From: Sedimentitalea nanhaiensis DSM 24252
GTDB taxonomy: Bacteria > Pseudomonadota > Alphaproteobacteria > Rhodobacterales > Rhodobacteraceae
Assembly (NCBI RefSeq): GCF_000473225.1
Contig: NZ_KI421509.1
Coordinates: 3,924,165 to 3,988,164, forward strand
Length of the DNA stretch: 64,000 nt
Direction: 5' to 3'
The translations under genes were made by a program, and so were the position numbers. The notes beneath the pieces are model-generated. The model saw only the letters and a list, made by a program, of their open reading frames with translations. It did not search any database and had not been told where the DNA came from. Positions 16,819 to 27,283 of the stretch are shown here, piece by piece (position 1 is the stretch's first letter; each line of letters begins with the position of its first letter).

Positions 16819-17796
16819 TTAGCCATTGGCGATTTGCCTGGCCTTGTCCACCAATACTTCGGCCTGCCGGATCGATGCATAGTCGATCAGCCGTCCGTCC
16901 AAAGATACCGCGCCCTTGCCGGCGGCCTCGGCCTCGGCCATCGCTTCGAGAATCCTGCGCGCACGGGTGACTTCCTCGTCCGAGGGGCTCATGACTTCGT
17001 TGGCCAGCGCGATTTGGCTGGGATGGATCGCCCATTTGCCTTCGCAGCCGATCACGGCAGCGCGGTAGGCTGCGGCCCGATAGCCCTCGGGATCGCTGAA
17101 ATCGCCGAACGGACCGTCGATCGGGCGCAAGCCGTTGGCCCGCGCTGCAACCACCATGCGCGATATCGCATAGTGCCACATGTCGCCCCAATGCACGGCG
17201 CGATTGCCGGCGCTGTCGGGGTCGGTCAGCACTGCGTAGTTCTCGTTCACGCCGCCGATAACCGTTGTGCGCGCGCGGGTACTGGCGGCATAGTCCGCAA
17301 CCCCGAAATGCAGGCTCTCGTTCCGCTTGGAGGCGGCAGCGATCTCATGCACATTTTGCATACCCAAGGCCGTCTCGATGATGTGCTCGAATCCGATACG
17401 TTTCTTATAGCCTTTCGCATCCTCGATCTGGGTCACCATCATGTCTACAGCATAGACATCCGCTGCGGTGCCAACCTTGGGAATCATGATCAGATCCAGA
17501 CGCTCTCCGGCCTGTTCCACGATGTCCACAACGTCCCGGTACATGTAATGAGTGTCCAGCCCGTTGATTCGAATCGACATCGATTTGGTGCCCCAATCGA
17601 TCTCGTTCAGGGCTTTCACGATGTTCTTGCGCGCCTGTTCCTTTTCGTCTGGGGCGACCGCGTCCTCGAGATCCAGAAAGATCACATCGACGTCAGACTC
17701 TGCAGCCTTTTCAAACATTTGCGGCTGGCTTCCAGGCACGGCCAGTTCACTGCGATTCAGTCTGGCCGGGGCCTGTTCGATGGGGAAAAAACTCAT
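16819..17796 (-). CDS. mcl: L-malyl-CoA/beta-methylmalyl-CoA lyase
   Basis: HpcH/HpaI-CitE family aldolase that splits malyl-CoA to acetyl-CoA and glyoxylate, the closing reaction of the serine cycle. The 325-residue length and motifs (FLDLEDAVAPDEKEQAR, SIRINGLDT, GVADYAAS, GCEGKWAIHPSQIALAN) match bacterial MclA proteins. The conserved glutamate and aspartate that bind Mg2+ lie in the EDAVAPD and GVADYA regions. It is followed by gck and preceded by the LuxR-type regulator on the same strand, with malate-CoA ligase genes on the other side. Confidence 0.93.
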   Translation of the reverse strand: MSFFPIEQAPARLNRSELAVPGSQPQMFEKAAESDVDVIFLDLEDAVAPDEKEQARKNIVKALNEIDWGTKSMSIRINGLDTHYMYRDVVDIVEQAGERLDLIMIPKVGTAADVYAVDMMVTQIEDAKGYKKRIGFEHIIETALGMQNVHEIAAASKRNESLHFGVADYAASTRARTTVIGGVNENYAVLTDPDSAGNRAVHWGDMWHYAISRMVVAARANGLRPIDGPFGDFSDPEGYRAAAYRAAVIGCEGKWAIHPSQIALANEVMSPSDEEVTRARRILEAMAEAEAAGKGAVSLDGRLIDYASIRQAEVLVDKARQIANG

Positions 17797-17877
17797 GGGA
17801 CTACGCTCCTTTGATGGGGTCCGGTCGATGACGCCAATGCAAGGGACAAAAATTTATTCCTGTCAAGAAATTCTTTT

Positions 17878-18561
17878 TCACTTTGGTCCAGGCCCTCCAG
17901 AAGGCCCAGCATCATTCCGGCGCGCGCGTTCCTCGGGCAGACGGCTGGAATAGTAGAATGCGATGGCCTGAGCGCGGTTTCGAACCGAGAGTTTTTCATA
18001 GAGGTTCGAGAGGTGAAATTTCACCGTGTTGGTCGAGATCCCGAGCTCTTTGGACAGCTCGATATTGGTCAGCCCCTTGGACAGGGCTTCCAGCATCACC
18101 CGCTCGCGCCGGGACAGAGAATGGATTGGATCTTTTTGCAATTCGCGCACGTCCAGAAACGGAAAAACCATCTTGCCAGCCGCGACTTCGGCGCAGGTGT
18201 CGAGCAGGCTTTGCACCGGCCCGCTGCGAGGTACAAAACCGGCAGCGCCGGCGCCCATTGCGGAGCGGGGCACGTCGCTGCCCTGGTCGGCATAGACCAC
18301 GACACGCGGCGGGTTTTCCTGTTCGCGCAACACCTCGATCAGCCGGGCGCCCCCCAGAATCGGCAGGTTCCAGTCGATCACACCGATCTGCACCGGTGCC
18401 CGCACGACCGTGCCCAGAAAGCCTTCGGCGGTGCCGGTTGTTGCCACCAGAGAGAATCGGGGATCGCGTTCGAAAAATTCGGACATAGCCGACAGAACCA
18501 GCGGATTGCTGTCCGCCAGCATAACCGAGATTTTCGGCGTGGATTTGCTAACATGTTGCAT
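17878..18561 (-). CDS. LuxR/NarL-type response regulator of the serine-cycle cluster
   Basis: A 227-residue protein with an N-terminal receiver domain (VMLADSNPLVLSAM; acceptor aspartate in GVIDWNLP) and a C-terminal LuxR helix-turn-helix (SLSRRERVMLEALSKGLTNIELSKELGISTNTVKFHLSNLYEKLSVRNR). The receiver keeps the aspartate but the rest is diverged and no partner kinase is near, so phosphorylation is uncertain. It is divergent from sga-mtkAB-hprA-ppc-glyA and upstream of mcl-gck, an ideal place for controlling both. The divergent region holds a perfect palindrome (18628-18641). Confidence 0.88.
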   Translation of the reverse strand: MQHVSKSTPKISVMLADSNPLVLSAMSEFFERDPRFSLVATTGTAEGFLGTVVRAPVQIGVIDWNLPILGGARLIEVLREQENPPRVVVYADQGSDVPRSAMGAGAAGFVPRSGPVQSLLDTCAEVAAGKMVFPFLDVRELQKDPIHSLSRRERVMLEALSKGLTNIELSKELGISTNTVKFHLSNLYEKLSVRNRAQAIAFYYSSRLPEERARRNDAGPSGGPGPK

Positions 18562-18579
18562 TATCGCCCTTTATTTTAA

Positions 18580-18670
18580 TTTACTACCCGTAAGTGTAGG
18601 GTGTTTTTTGGAATGCAATGGCATACTTACCCATATGGGTAGTAAATTTCCTATCCAATTAGATACCCAA
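18580..18670. promoter_or_regulatory. Divergent control region with TACCCATATGGGTA palindrome
   Basis: Between the LuxR-type regulator and sga. A perfect 14-base palindrome TACCCATATGGGTA lies at 18628-18641. The flank TTTACTACCC near 18580 is the inverted copy of GGGTAGTAAA (18637-18646), and a further TACCC occurs near 18662. Repeated TACCC/GGGTA half-sites suggest binding sites for the neighbouring LuxR-type protein. Binding is inference. Confidence 0.5.
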
Positions 18671-18755
18671 AAGCAGGAGTAACTTACGTTGCAGAAATAG
18701 TCGAGAAGAAGTTTCCTGAGGATAGACAGTTGTTGACCCGGAGGAAAATCAGCAA

Positions 18756-20003
18756 ATGACGAACTCAACGATCTTCCCGCAGCTTGAAATTCCCGAGACA
18801 ATCGCGGCAGGCCCTGGGCCTGGCAACACCGACCCAAGGGTTCTGCAGCGCTTTGCCAGCGCCGGGGTTGCCGACCATATGCAGCCGGACGTTCTGCGCG
18901 GGATGGTCGAGTGCAAGTACATGCTGCGCGACATCATGGGAACCAGCAACGTCCACACCTTCGGCGTTGCCGGCACTGGCTGGAGCGGTCTGGACGTGAT
19001 GTTCAGCGCGGTCATGCCTGGCGACAAGGTGGTGATGTTCGTCAACGGAACGTTTTCGGGTATCGACGGTCTGACCGTCCGGATGAAGGCCGCGACTGCC
19101 GAGGAACTGGCCGCCGACCCGCTTGACCCCAAAGCCGCCTCGGTCATCATCGTCGATGTGCCGCATGGCGAATCCGTTAGCGGCGAGATCGTCGAGGCGG
19201 CGCTGGCGGTACACAAACCGAAATGGGCCGCGATGGCGCATTGGGAAACCGGGTCCGGTCGGGTCAACGATATCCGCGGCTTTTCCGATGCGTGCCAGAG
19301 ACATGATGTCATGGGCCTTGTGGATGCGGTGTCGTCGCTGGGTGTCGAAGACTTCAGGATCGACGACTTCCCCGGCGTTCAAGGCTGGGCATCCTGTCCG
19401 CAAAAGGGCATCTGTTGCCTGCCACTGACCTATGCGCCGGTTTCCTTTACCGACCGATATATCGAAACCCTGCGTCAGACAGGCTGCCGTACCTTTGTGC
19501 ACAATCCGATTCTGGAAGCACGCCATTGGGGCATCGTCGATGGTCAGGACGTGGACAAAGGTACTTATCACCGCACGCATTCGGCATATGCCGTGGCCGC
19601 ATTCCACGAAGCTTTGCGGATCACCCTGCAACACACCGTTGCCCAGCGGGCCAAGGATTATGCCTTTCACGAGGCGGCGCTGCGCGACGCGGTCACCGCG
19701 ATGGGCTGTAAGGTCACATCCAACATGACGTCGCTTGTGGTGCTGAACCTGCCCGACAGCCTGGCGGGCCGCGAGATGGAACTGGTTCAGAATTGCCGTT
19801 CGGCCGGCTTTGGCATCTGGCCGACCCTGTCGGCGCCGGTGCAGGTCCGGATCGGCATTCTGAACCTGCTGACCCCTGCCGCGATCAGCGACATCGTGAC
19901 CCGGTTTGCCACCGCCATGAATGAATTGGGGGCCGAGATCGACCTGGGGGACATCTGCGACCGGCTGGATCGGCATTACAAAACAGCGCTCGCGGCCGAA
20001 TAA
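18756..20003 (+). CDS. sga: Serine-glyoxylate aminotransferase (class V PLP enzyme)
   Basis: Transfers the amino group of serine to glyoxylate, giving hydroxypyruvate and glycine. The 415-residue protein belongs to the AGT branch of class V aminotransferases: AGPGPGNTDPRVL at the N-terminus, D190 for the PLP ring nitrogen and K217 as Schiff-base lysine (in CPQKGICC). Its sequence is somewhat away from the Methylobacterium enzyme as I recall it, so alanine-glyoxylate activity is an alternative, but it heads an operon of serine-cycle genes. A strong CGGAGG ribosome site precedes the ATG. Confidence 0.88.
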   Translation: MTNSTIFPQLEIPETIAAGPGPGNTDPRVLQRFASAGVADHMQPDVLRGMVECKYMLRDIMGTSNVHTFGVAGTGWSGLDVMFSAVMPGDKVVMFVNGTFSGIDGLTVRMKAATAEELAADPLDPKAASVIIVDVPHGESVSGEIVEAALAVHKPKWAAMAHWETGSGRVNDIRGFSDACQRHDVMGLVDAVSSLGVEDFRIDDFPGVQGWASCPQKGICCLPLTYAPVSFTDRYIETLRQTGCRTFVHNPILEARHWGIVDGQDVDKGTYHRTHSAYAVAAFHEALRITLQHTVAQRAKDYAFHEAALRDAVTAMGCKVTSNMTSLVVLNLPDSLAGREMELVQNCRSAGFGIWPTLSAPVQVRIGILNLLTPAAISDIVTRFATAMNELGAEIDLGDICDRLDRHYKTALAAE

Positions 20004-20027
20004 GCCGCATCCGAGGGAGGAAAAACC

Positions 20028-21224
20028 ATGGATATTCACGAATATCAGGCCAAGGAAGTCCTAAGCAATTTTGGCGTCGCGGTGCCCCAGGGCGCTTTGG
20101 CCTATAGCCCGGAACAGGCGGCCTATCGGGCCCGTGAAATGGGCGGCGACCGCTGGGTGGTAAAGGCGCAGGTTCACGCCGGTGGGCGTGGCAAGGCCGG
20201 GGGCGTCAAGGTTTGCGACAGCGATGCTGAAATCCAGGCCGCGACCGAGGGCATGTTCGGGCAAAAGCTGGTGACGCATCAGACCGGACCCGAAGGCAAG
20301 GGCATCTATCGGGTCTATGTCGAGGCGGCGGTGCCGATCGACCGCGAGATTTATCTGGGTTTTGTGTTGGACCGCACCAGCCAGCGGGTGATGATCGTGG
20401 CCTCCGCCGAGGGCGGAATGGAGATCGAGGACATTTCGGCCGAGCGCCCCGACAGCATTGTGCGCGCAACGGTTGAGCCCGCCGTCGGGTTACAGGAATT
20501 CCAGTGCCGCGAGATCGCCTTCGATCTGGGTATCGAGCCGGGCATGGTGCAGCAGATGGTACGCACCCTGCAGGGTTGTTACCGCGCCTTCACCGAGCTG
20601 GACGCCACCATGGTCGAGATCAACCCACTGGTGATCACCGGCGACAACCGCATTCTGGCGCTGGACGCCAAGATGACCTTTGACGATAACGCGCTGTTTC
20701 GCCATCCGCAGATTTCCGAGCTGCGCGACAAGTCGCAGGAAGACCCTCGGGAATCCCGCGCCGCCGACCGCGGCCTGTCCTATGTCGGGTTGGACGGCAA
20801 TATCGGCTGCATCGTCAACGGCGCCGGTCTGGCCATGGCGACGATGGACACAATCAAGCTTGCTGGGGGCGAACCCGCGAACTTTCTGGATATCGGCGGT
20901 GGCGCAACCCCCGAACGGGTCGCCAAGGCCTTCCGTCTGGTGATGTCGGACAAGAACGTGCAGGCGGTACTGGTCAACATCTTCGCCGGCATCAACCGCT
21001 GTGACTGGGTCGCCGAAGGTGTGGTGCAGGCGCTGCGCGAGGTACAGGTCGATGTCCCGGTGATTGTTCGCCTGGCCGGCACCAACGTCCAGGAGGGTCA
21101 GAAGATCCTGGCGCAGTCCGGGTTGCCCCTGATCCGTGCCACCACATTGAACGAAGCCGCCGAGCGCGCCGTTGCCGCATGGCGCAGCGACGTGAACCAA
21201 AACCCCAACCTGAGGGCTGTCTGA
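20028..21224 (+). CDS. mtkA: Malate-CoA ligase beta subunit
   Basis: ATP-grasp subunit of malate thiokinase, homologous to succinyl-CoA synthetase beta. The 398-residue length and N-terminus ([17 protein letters not shown]), [23 protein letters not shown] and the C-terminal [16 protein letters not shown] are family features. Malate rather than succinate is inferred from its position between sga and hprA and near mcl. Its stop codon shares a base with the start of mtkB (TGATG), so the two subunits are translationally coupled. Confidence 0.93.
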   Translation: MDIHEYQAKEVLSNFGVAVPQGALAYSPEQAAYRAREMGGDRWVVKAQVHAGGRGKAGGVKVCDSDAEIQAATEGMFGQKLVTHQTGPEGKGIYRVYVEAAVPIDREIYLGFVLDRTSQRVMIVASAEGGMEIEDISAERPDSIVRATVEPAVGLQEFQCREIAFDLGIEPGMVQQMVRTLQGCYRAFTELDATMVEINPLVITGDNRILALDAKMTFDDNALFRHPQISELRDKSQEDPRESRAADRGLSYVGLDGNIGCIVNGAGLAMATMDTIKLAGGEPANFLDIGGGATPERVAKAFRLVMSDKNVQAVLVNIFAGINRCDWVAEGVVQALREVQVDVPVIVRLAGTNVQEGQKILAQSGLPLIRATTLNEAAERAVAAWRSDVNQNPNLRAV

Positions 21225-22105
21225 TGAGCATTTTTCTGGATCGCGATACCAAGGTCATCGTTCAGGGTATTACCGGCAAAATGGCCCGGTTCCACACCAA
21301 GGACATGATCGAATATGGCACCAACGTTGTGGGCGGCGTTGTTCCCGGCAAGGGTGGCGAAACCGTCGAAGGTGTACCCGTGTTCAACACGGTCAAGGAC
21401 GCAGTGGCCGAAACCGGGGCCGAGGCGACGCTCGTGTTTGTGCCCCCTCCCTTTGCCGCCGACAGCATCATGGAAGCAGCCGATGCGGGCATTCGATATT
21501 GCGTCTGCATCACCGACGGCATTCCCGCACAGGATATGATCCGGGTCAAACGGTACATGTACCGCTATCCCAAAGAGCGACGCATGGTGCTGACCGGTCC
21601 CAACTGCGCCGGGACCATCAGCCCCGGCAAAGCCCTGTTGGGCATCATGCCCGGTCACATATACCTGCCGGGGAACGTGGGCATCATCGGGCGGTCCGGA
21701 ACGCTTGGATACGAGGCCGCGGCGCAGCTCAAAGAACGCGGCATCGGTGTTTCGACCAGCGTCGGCATTGGTGGCGACCCGATCAACGGCTCATCGTTCC
21801 GGGACATACTGCAGCACTTTGAAGACGATGACGACACCCACCTGATCTGCATGATCGGTGAAATCGGCGGCCCACAAGAAGCTGAAGCCGCCGACTATAT
21901 CCGCGACCACATCAGCAAGCCGGTGGTCGCCTATGTCGCCGGACTGACGGCACCAAAGGGGCGCACGATGGGGCATGCGGGCGCGATCATCTCGGCCTTT
22001 GGCGAAAGCGCCAGCGAAAAAGTGGAGATCCTTACCGCCGCCGGAGTGACCGTGGCCGAGAACCCGGCCGTGATCGGTGAAACCATCGCGAATGTCATGC
22101 AATAG
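21224..22105 (+). CDS. mtkB: Malate-CoA ligase alpha subunit
   Basis: CoA-binding, phosphohistidine-carrying subunit of malate thiokinase, 293 residues. It begins [19 protein letters not shown] (succinyl-CoA synthetase alpha family); the CoA-binding domain has GPNCAGTISPG and the active-site histidine is H251 in MGHAGAI. The start at 21224 is set by the TGATG overlap with mtkA. With MclA it turns malate into acetyl-CoA and glyoxylate. A classical succinyl-CoA synthetase is usually next to TCA-cycle genes, which is not the case here. Confidence 0.93.
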   Translation: MSIFLDRDTKVIVQGITGKMARFHTKDMIEYGTNVVGGVVPGKGGETVEGVPVFNTVKDAVAETGAEATLVFVPPPFAADSIMEAADAGIRYCVCITDGIPAQDMIRVKRYMYRYPKERRMVLTGPNCAGTISPGKALLGIMPGHIYLPGNVGIIGRSGTLGYEAAAQLKERGIGVSTSVGIGGDPINGSSFRDILQHFEDDDDTHLICMIGEIGGPQEAEAADYIRDHISKPVVAYVAGLTAPKGRTMGHAGAIISAFGESASEKVEILTAAGVTVAENPAVIGETIANVMQ

Positions 22106-22117
22106 GAGGACGCAGTC

Positions 22118-23089
22118 ATGGTGAAGCCCAAGGTTCTGGTCACCCGCCGCTGGCCCGCCGCAGTCGAAGCCCGTCTGAGCGAAAGTTTCGACACGGTTCT
22201 GAACACTTCCGACACGCCCTTGACCCCAGAGGAGTTTCGTACCGCGCTGCAGAATTATGACGCGGTGCTGCCCACGGTGACGGACCGCATCGGCAACCTC
22301 GCGCTTGAACTGGAACGGCCGCAGACCAAGATCCTGGCCAATTACGGTGTCGGCTATAGCCATATCGACATGGCCGGCGTCACCCGCCACGGTATCACCG
22401 TAACCAACACACCGGACGTGCTGAGCGAATGTACCGCCGATCTGGCGATGACGCTGCTGCTGATGGTGGCGCGCCGCGCGGGCGAGGGCGAACGCGAAGT
22501 GCGCGAAGGACGTTGGACCGGCTGGCGACCGACCCATCTGGTCGGGACCAAGGTCTCGGGCAAGACCCTCGGCATCATTGGCTATGGCCGCATCGGACAG
22601 CAGATGGCAAAGCGCGCGCACCACGGGTTCGGCATGAAGATCCTGGTGCAGAACCGCAGCCGGGTCGCGCCCGAAATCCTGGCGCAATGCAACGCCACCC
22701 AGGTCGACAACATCGACGCATTGCTGCCGCAGTGCGATTTTGTCTCGCTGCATTGTCCCGGCGGCGCGCAGAACCGTCACCTGATCAATGCCAGCCGCTT
22801 GAACCTGATGAAGCCCGACGCCTTCCTGATCAACACGGCGCGCGGCGAAGTCATTGACGAACTGGCGCTGTCTCAGGCCCTGTGGTTTGAAACCATCGCC
22901 GGGGTCGGGCTGGACGTTTTTGACGGCGAGCCGAATATTAACCCGGCGCTGATGAACTGTGACAACCTGGTAATGTTGCCGCATTTGGGCAGCGCCACAC
23001 GGGAATCCCGCGAGGCGATGGGCTTTCGCGTCGTCGACAATCTTTGCGACTTTTTTCAAGGCCGTGAACCCCGCGATCGGGTCAACTGA
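22118..23089 (+). CDS. hprA: Hydroxypyruvate reductase (D-2-hydroxyacid dehydrogenase)
   Basis: Reduces hydroxypyruvate to D-glycerate with NAD(P)H. The 323-residue protein has the Rossmann motif GIIGYGRIG (152-160) and the catalytic triad of the family: R242 (NTARGEVID), E271 (FDGEP) and H289 (LPHLGSAT). It is most like the GyaR glyoxylate/hydroxypyruvate reductase group. A clear AGGAGG ribosome site precedes it, and its TGA overlaps the ppc start. The role in the serine cycle follows from the operon. Confidence 0.92.
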   Translation: MVKPKVLVTRRWPAAVEARLSESFDTVLNTSDTPLTPEEFRTALQNYDAVLPTVTDRIGNLALELERPQTKILANYGVGYSHIDMAGVTRHGITVTNTPDVLSECTADLAMTLLLMVARRAGEGEREVREGRWTGWRPTHLVGTKVSGKTLGIIGYGRIGQQMAKRAHHGFGMKILVQNRSRVAPEILAQCNATQVDNIDALLPQCDFVSLHCPGGAQNRHLINASRLNLMKPDAFLINTARGEVIDELALSQALWFETIAGVGLDVFDGEPNINPALMNCDNLVMLPHLGSATRESREAMGFRVVDNLCDFFQGREPRDRVN

Positions 23090-25755
23090 TGTTGGGGCAC
23101 GCTGTACAGGTTCAACCCGGCTCGTCCGGCCCGGTGTCCCCCAGCTATGCCGCGCGACTGCGCGGCGAACTGCAGACATTATGGCAGAATGTGATCCGTC
23201 GCCGTGCTCCGGACATCGTGCCGCTGCTGGCGGGAGATACCCCCAACCTGCCACCGGACGCCGACCGCATCGCGTATCTTCAGGCGCTGAATATATGGTT
23301 TCAACTAATTAAGATCGTTGAAGAAAATTCATCCATGCGTGAACGTCGCATGACCGAAACCCGCGCGGGACCAGCAGCGGTTGACGGCAGCTTCGCAAAG
23401 GTTCTGGAAGGCTGCACCACGGGTTCCCTGTCCGAATTTCAGCGCGCGGCCGACACATTGTCCGTGGGACCGACCCTGACCGCTCATCCCACCGAAGCCA
23501 AGCGGGTGACAGTTCTGGAAATCCATCGCCGGATTTATCGCGCGCTGGTGACTCTGGAAACGCAGCGCTGGACACCCCGCGAGCGGCGCGACTTGCTGGC
23601 GGATGTCGAATCCGAAATCGACCTGCTGTGGCTGACCGGAGAATTGCGCCGGGAACGGCCTTCGCCCGAGGACGAGATCGAATGGGGTCTGCAGTTCTTC
23701 CGCGACAGCTTGTTTGACGCGGTGCCGCACTTGTTCGAGCGCTTCCACGATGCCGTTGCCGACCGCTTTGGCACCGAAGACAACTCAAAACCCTGCCTGC
23801 ATTTCCATTCCTGGATCGGCGGCGACCGGGACGGCAATCCGAATGTGACCATGGACACGACCCGCATCGCATTGGAACGCGGGCGGCGGACAATTCTTGA
23901 TCGCTATCTTTCCGCACTTGAGACCGCAGCGCGGCAACTCAGCATCAGTTCGTCCATAGCGCGGCTACCCGAGACCGCCAGCAACCGGCTGCAAACGGTG
24001 ATCGCTGCCGCCCCGCGTGACGAAGCACAGTTGCACCGCAATCCGGGTGAGCTGTTCCGTCAGGCGCTCAGCGCGATCCGCAGGCGGTTGCTTGCGACCC
24101 GTGACGGCACAGCGCAACCCTATGACCACCTGGCAGATTTTATCTCTGACCTGCGCAGGGTCGAAACCGCGTTGGCCGAAATTGATGCGCGGCGATTGGC
24201 CGCACGTCACGTGCGTCCGATCCGTTGGCAAGCCGAAGTGTTCGGTTTTCGCACCTTCACCCTGGATGTAAGGCAGAATTCTTCGGTTACGACACAGGTT
24301 CTAGGCGAGATATGGGGTCTGTCGGATGTCGCGCCCGCGTATGGCACAACGGATTGGTCTTCCCGGCTGCGGGCCGAGCTGGCCCAGTCGGATCTGCCGT
24401 GGATCGCGCGCGAAAAACTGTCGGACCAGGCACGCGAGTTGTTGAACCTGTTGGCGCTGATGCATGAGGCCCGGTTTGGAGCCGACCCCCAGGCAATGGG
24501 GCCGTTCATCCTGTCGATGACCCGATCCTGCGACGATTTATTGGGCGTCTTTCTTCTGGCGCGCTATGCCGGATTTGGTGCCGAACGGCTGGACCTGCAC
24601 GTGGTGCCTCTGTTTGAAACCATCGACGATCTGCGCGCCGCTCCGCAAATCCTGGGCGCCCTTTTGCGGGTTCCCCTTGCGCGGCGCAGCCTGGCCGCGG
24701 CCGGCGGCAGGGTGGAAATCATGCTGGGCTACTCTGACAGCAACAAGGACGGCGGATTCCTGTGTTCATCCTGGGAACTGGAAAAGGCGCAGCGCAGCGT
24801 GACGCGCTCTCTGGCGGCCCATGACATGACGCCAGTATTTTTCCACGGGAGGGGGGGCTCGGTCAGTCGGGGCGGGGCACCCACGGAGCGGGCGATCGCG
24901 GCCCAACCCAAAGGCACAATCAACGGTCAATTGCGCACCACCGAACAAGGCGAAGTCGTGTCGTCAAAATTTGCCAATCGTGGTACTGCGCAAAATCAGT
25001 TGGAACTGCTGGCCGCTTCGGTGCTTGCGCGATCGCTGGATAGCGCGCCGGAACAGACGCGTCCCGAGTTCAACGATGCGCTCGAAGCGTTGTCGGGCAT
25101 GTCCCAGACCGCCTACAGCACCTTGCTGCACCAGCCTGGTTTCATCGACTATTTTCAACAGTCCAGCCCGGTCGAGGAGCTGGCCATGCTCAAGATGGGG
25201 TCCCGCCCGGCGCGCCGCTTCGGAGCCGCCAGCCTGGACGATCTGCGCGCCATCCCATGGGTCTTTGCATGGTCCCAAAACCGGCATCTGATTACGGGAT
25301 GGTACGGGTTTGGCGCAGCGATGTCGTCTTTCCGACGGTTTCGAAATGCCGAGGGCGACGCGCTGCTGAAAACAATGTTTCAGAAGTCCCGCTTGTTTCG
25401 CCTGATTGTGGACGAGGTCGAAAAATCCCTGTTTCAGGCCGATATGGAAGTGGCCACCGGATACGCCGCGCTGGTCCACGACGAAATCGTCCGCGAGCAC
25501 ATACTCGGCATGATCCGTCATGAATTCGATCAGACGGTTTCAGCAATACGGTTTCTCAACGATGGCGCCGAAATTGGGGCGCGGTTCCCTAACATGGCAA
25601 AGCGGTTCGGGCTCGTCCGCGCGGATTTGAACCATATCCACGCCCTGCAAATCGGGCTTTTGCGCGACATGCGCAGCACACCGAAACAAACCGGAGCCGT
25701 ACCTTTGATGCAGTCGATGAATTGCATCGCCGCCGGGCTTGGATGGACCGGCTGA
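23089..25755 (+). CDS. ppc: Phosphoenolpyruvate carboxylase
   Basis: Carboxylates PEP to oxaloacetate, the CO2-fixing step of the serine cycle. The 888-residue length is typical. Motifs include the catalytic histidine H133 (TAHPTEAKR), [25 protein letters not shown], the [12 protein letters not shown] loop, and the C-terminal [11 protein letters not shown] corresponding to the conserved end of the family. The ATG overlaps the hprA stop (TGATG). Methylotroph PEP carboxylases are often insensitive to acetyl-CoA; this cannot be read from sequence. Confidence 0.96.
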   Translation: MLGHAVQVQPGSSGPVSPSYAARLRGELQTLWQNVIRRRAPDIVPLLAGDTPNLPPDADRIAYLQALNIWFQLIKIVEENSSMRERRMTETRAGPAAVDGSFAKVLEGCTTGSLSEFQRAADTLSVGPTLTAHPTEAKRVTVLEIHRRIYRALVTLETQRWTPRERRDLLADVESEIDLLWLTGELRRERPSPEDEIEWGLQFFRDSLFDAVPHLFERFHDAVADRFGTEDNSKPCLHFHSWIGGDRDGNPNVTMDTTRIALERGRRTILDRYLSALETAARQLSISSSIARLPETASNRLQTVIAAAPRDEAQLHRNPGELFRQALSAIRRRLLATRDGTAQPYDHLADFISDLRRVETALAEIDARRLAARHVRPIRWQAEVFGFRTFTLDVRQNSSVTTQVLGEIWGLSDVAPAYGTTDWSSRLRAELAQSDLPWIAREKLSDQARELLNLLALMHEARFGADPQAMGPFILSMTRSCDDLLGVFLLARYAGFGAERLDLHVVPLFETIDDLRAAPQILGALLRVPLARRSLAAAGGRVEIMLGYSDSNKDGGFLCSSWELEKAQRSVTRSLAAHDMTPVFFHGRGGSVSRGGAPTERAIAAQPKGTINGQLRTTEQGEVVSSKFANRGTAQNQLELLAASVLARSLDSAPEQTRPEFNDALEALSGMSQTAYSTLLHQPGFIDYFQQSSPVEELAMLKMGSRPARRFGAASLDDLRAIPWVFAWSQNRHLITGWYGFGAAMSSFRRFRNAEGDALLKTMFQKSRLFRLIVDEVEKSLFQADMEVATGYAALVHDEIVREHILGMIRHEFDQTVSAIRFLNDGAEIGARFPNMAKRFGLVRADLNHIHALQIGLLRDMRSTPKQTGAVPLMQSMNCIAAGLGWTG

Positions 25756-25777
25756 CAAATTTGCGAGGAGAACCCAC

Positions 25778-27073
25778 ATGAACGTTCAGCAAAAGATCAA
25801 CACATTTTTCACCGAGCCGCTTTCGTCGCGCGATCCCGAGATATTTGGGTCGATCCGTTCGGAGCTGGGCCGGCAGCGCGATGAGATCGAGCTGATCGCG
25901 TCCGAGAACATCGTCAGCGCGGCGGTGATGGCGGCGCAGGGCAGCGTGATGACCAACAAATACGCCGAGGGCTATCCCGGGCGGCGGTATTATGGCGGCT
26001 GCGAATTCGTCGATGTCGCCGAAAACCTGGCCATCGCGCGGGCCAGGCAGTTGTTTGGCTGCGACTTTGCCAATGTTCAGCCGAACTCGGGCAGCCAGGC
26101 CAACCAGGGCGTGATGCAGGCGCTGATCCAGCCCGGCGACACCATCCTGGGCATGAGCCTCGATGCCGGCGGCCATCTGACCCACGGCGCGGCCCCCAAC
26201 CAGTCGGGCAAATGGTTCAACGCCGTGCAATACGGCGTGCGCCAGCAGGACAACATGCTGGATTACGACCAGGTCGAGGCGCTGGCCCGCGAACATCAGC
26301 CAAAGCTGATCATCGCCGGCGGCAGTGCGATCCCGCGGCAGATCGATTTTGCCCGGATGCGGGCGATTGCGGATATGGTCGGGGCGTACCTCCATGTGGA
26401 TATGGCGCATTTTGCCGGTCTGGTGGCGGCGGGCGAACATCCCAGCCCGTTCCCGCACGCGCATGTGGCCACGACGACCACACACAAGACATTGCGCGGC
26501 CCTCGTGGGGGCATGATCCTCACCAATGATGAACAAATCGCAAAAAAGGTGAATTCGGCGATTTTTCCCGGCATCCAGGGCGGCCCGCTGATGCATGTGA
26601 TCGCGGCCAAGGCGGTGGCCTTTGGAGAAGCGCTTCGGCCCGAGTTCAAGACGTATATTCAACAGGTTATCACCAATGCCCAGGCGTTGAGCGAGCAGTT
26701 GATCAAGGGCGGTCTGGACACTGTGACCCACGGCACCGACACCCATGTGGTGCTGGTCGACCTGCGCCCCAAGGGGGTCAAGGGCAATGCCACCGAGCGG
26801 GCCCTGGGGCGGGCGCATATCACCTGCAACAAGAACGGGGTGCCGTTTGATCCGGAGAAACCGACCGTGACCAGCGGCATCCGCCTGGGCAGCCCGGCGG
26901 GCACCACGCGCGGTTTCGGCGAGGCCGAGTTCCGCCAGATCGCGGACTGGATCATCGAGGTGGTGGACGGGCTCGCGGCCGACGGCGAGGACGGCAACGC
27001 CGCGACCGAAGCCCGCGTCAAGGCCGAGGTCACCGCACTCTGCGCCAGGTTCCCGATCTACCCCGACCTCTGA
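25778..27073 (+). CDS. glyA: Serine hydroxymethyltransferase
   Basis: Condenses glycine with methylene-THF to give serine, the entry of C1 units into the serine cycle. The 431-residue protein has [15 protein letters not shown], the PLP lysine K237 ([14 protein letters not shown]) and the usual C-terminal [15 protein letters not shown]. The ATG at 25778 follows GAGGAG; the longer open frame overlaps ppc and is not needed. It is the last gene of the sga operon, and probably a methylotrophy-dedicated copy in addition to a housekeeping one elsewhere, which is inference. Confidence 0.95.
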   Translation: MNVQQKINTFFTEPLSSRDPEIFGSIRSELGRQRDEIELIASENIVSAAVMAAQGSVMTNKYAEGYPGRRYYGGCEFVDVAENLAIARARQLFGCDFANVQPNSGSQANQGVMQALIQPGDTILGMSLDAGGHLTHGAAPNQSGKWFNAVQYGVRQQDNMLDYDQVEALAREHQPKLIIAGGSAIPRQIDFARMRAIADMVGAYLHVDMAHFAGLVAAGEHPSPFPHAHVATTTTHKTLRGPRGGMILTNDEQIAKKVNSAIFPGIQGGPLMHVIAAKAVAFGEALRPEFKTYIQQVITNAQALSEQLIKGGLDTVTHGTDTHVVLVDLRPKGVKGNATERALGRAHITCNKNGVPFDPEKPTVTSGIRLGSPAGTTRGFGEAEFRQIADWIIEVVDGLAADGEDGNAATEARVKAEVTALCARFPIYPDL

Positions 27074-27099
27074 GCGCCACCCAGACACAACTCCAGAAC

Positions 27100-27120
27100 G
27101 CCCGCCCAAACCGGGCGGGC
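27100..27120 (+). terminator. G+C-rich hairpin after glyA
   Basis: Arms GCCCGCCC and GGGCGGGC with a five-base loop, 27 bases after the glyA stop. No T-run follows on the plus strand, so termination would be inefficient or factor-assisted. Confidence 0.5.
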
Positions 27121-27170
27121 CGACCTCAGAGATATCCGCGCCTGCACGCGCATCGCTGACCCCGGAAACA

Positions 27171-27200
27171 AACAGGCCGCAGCACTTGCTGCGGCCTGTT
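27171..27200 (-). terminator. Strong bidirectional terminator between glyA and gmaS
   Basis: Perfect 14-base arms AACAGGCCGCAGCA and TGCTGCGGCCTGTT with a two-base centre. On the minus strand the stem is followed by TGTTTCC, giving an intrinsic-terminator look for gmaS; it can also stop glyA transcripts. Confidence 0.7.
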
Positions 27201-27240
27201 CAATGATAGAGTTTCGTCTTTGGCTCAGGACTTCGGCTCT

Positions 27241-27283
27241 CATCTATCGCTTGGAAATCCCGGATTTCGGGCAGCGATAGATG
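27241..27283 (-). repeat. Nested double hairpin downstream of gmaS
   Basis: Outer arms CATCTATCGCT (27241-27251) and AGCGATAGATG (27273-27283) are exact reverse complements. Inside lies a second exact repeat, GAAATCC and GGATTTC around a single C (27254-27268). The structure starts 38 bases after the gmaS stop. It may protect the transcript 3' end or be a small palindromic repeat element; no second copy was noticed. Confidence 0.6.

Noticed and set aside
20028-22105. Succinyl-CoA synthetase sucCD
   Set aside because: Homologous, but there are no TCA-cycle neighbours; sga, hprA, ppc and mcl surround it, so malate-CoA ligase is preferred.
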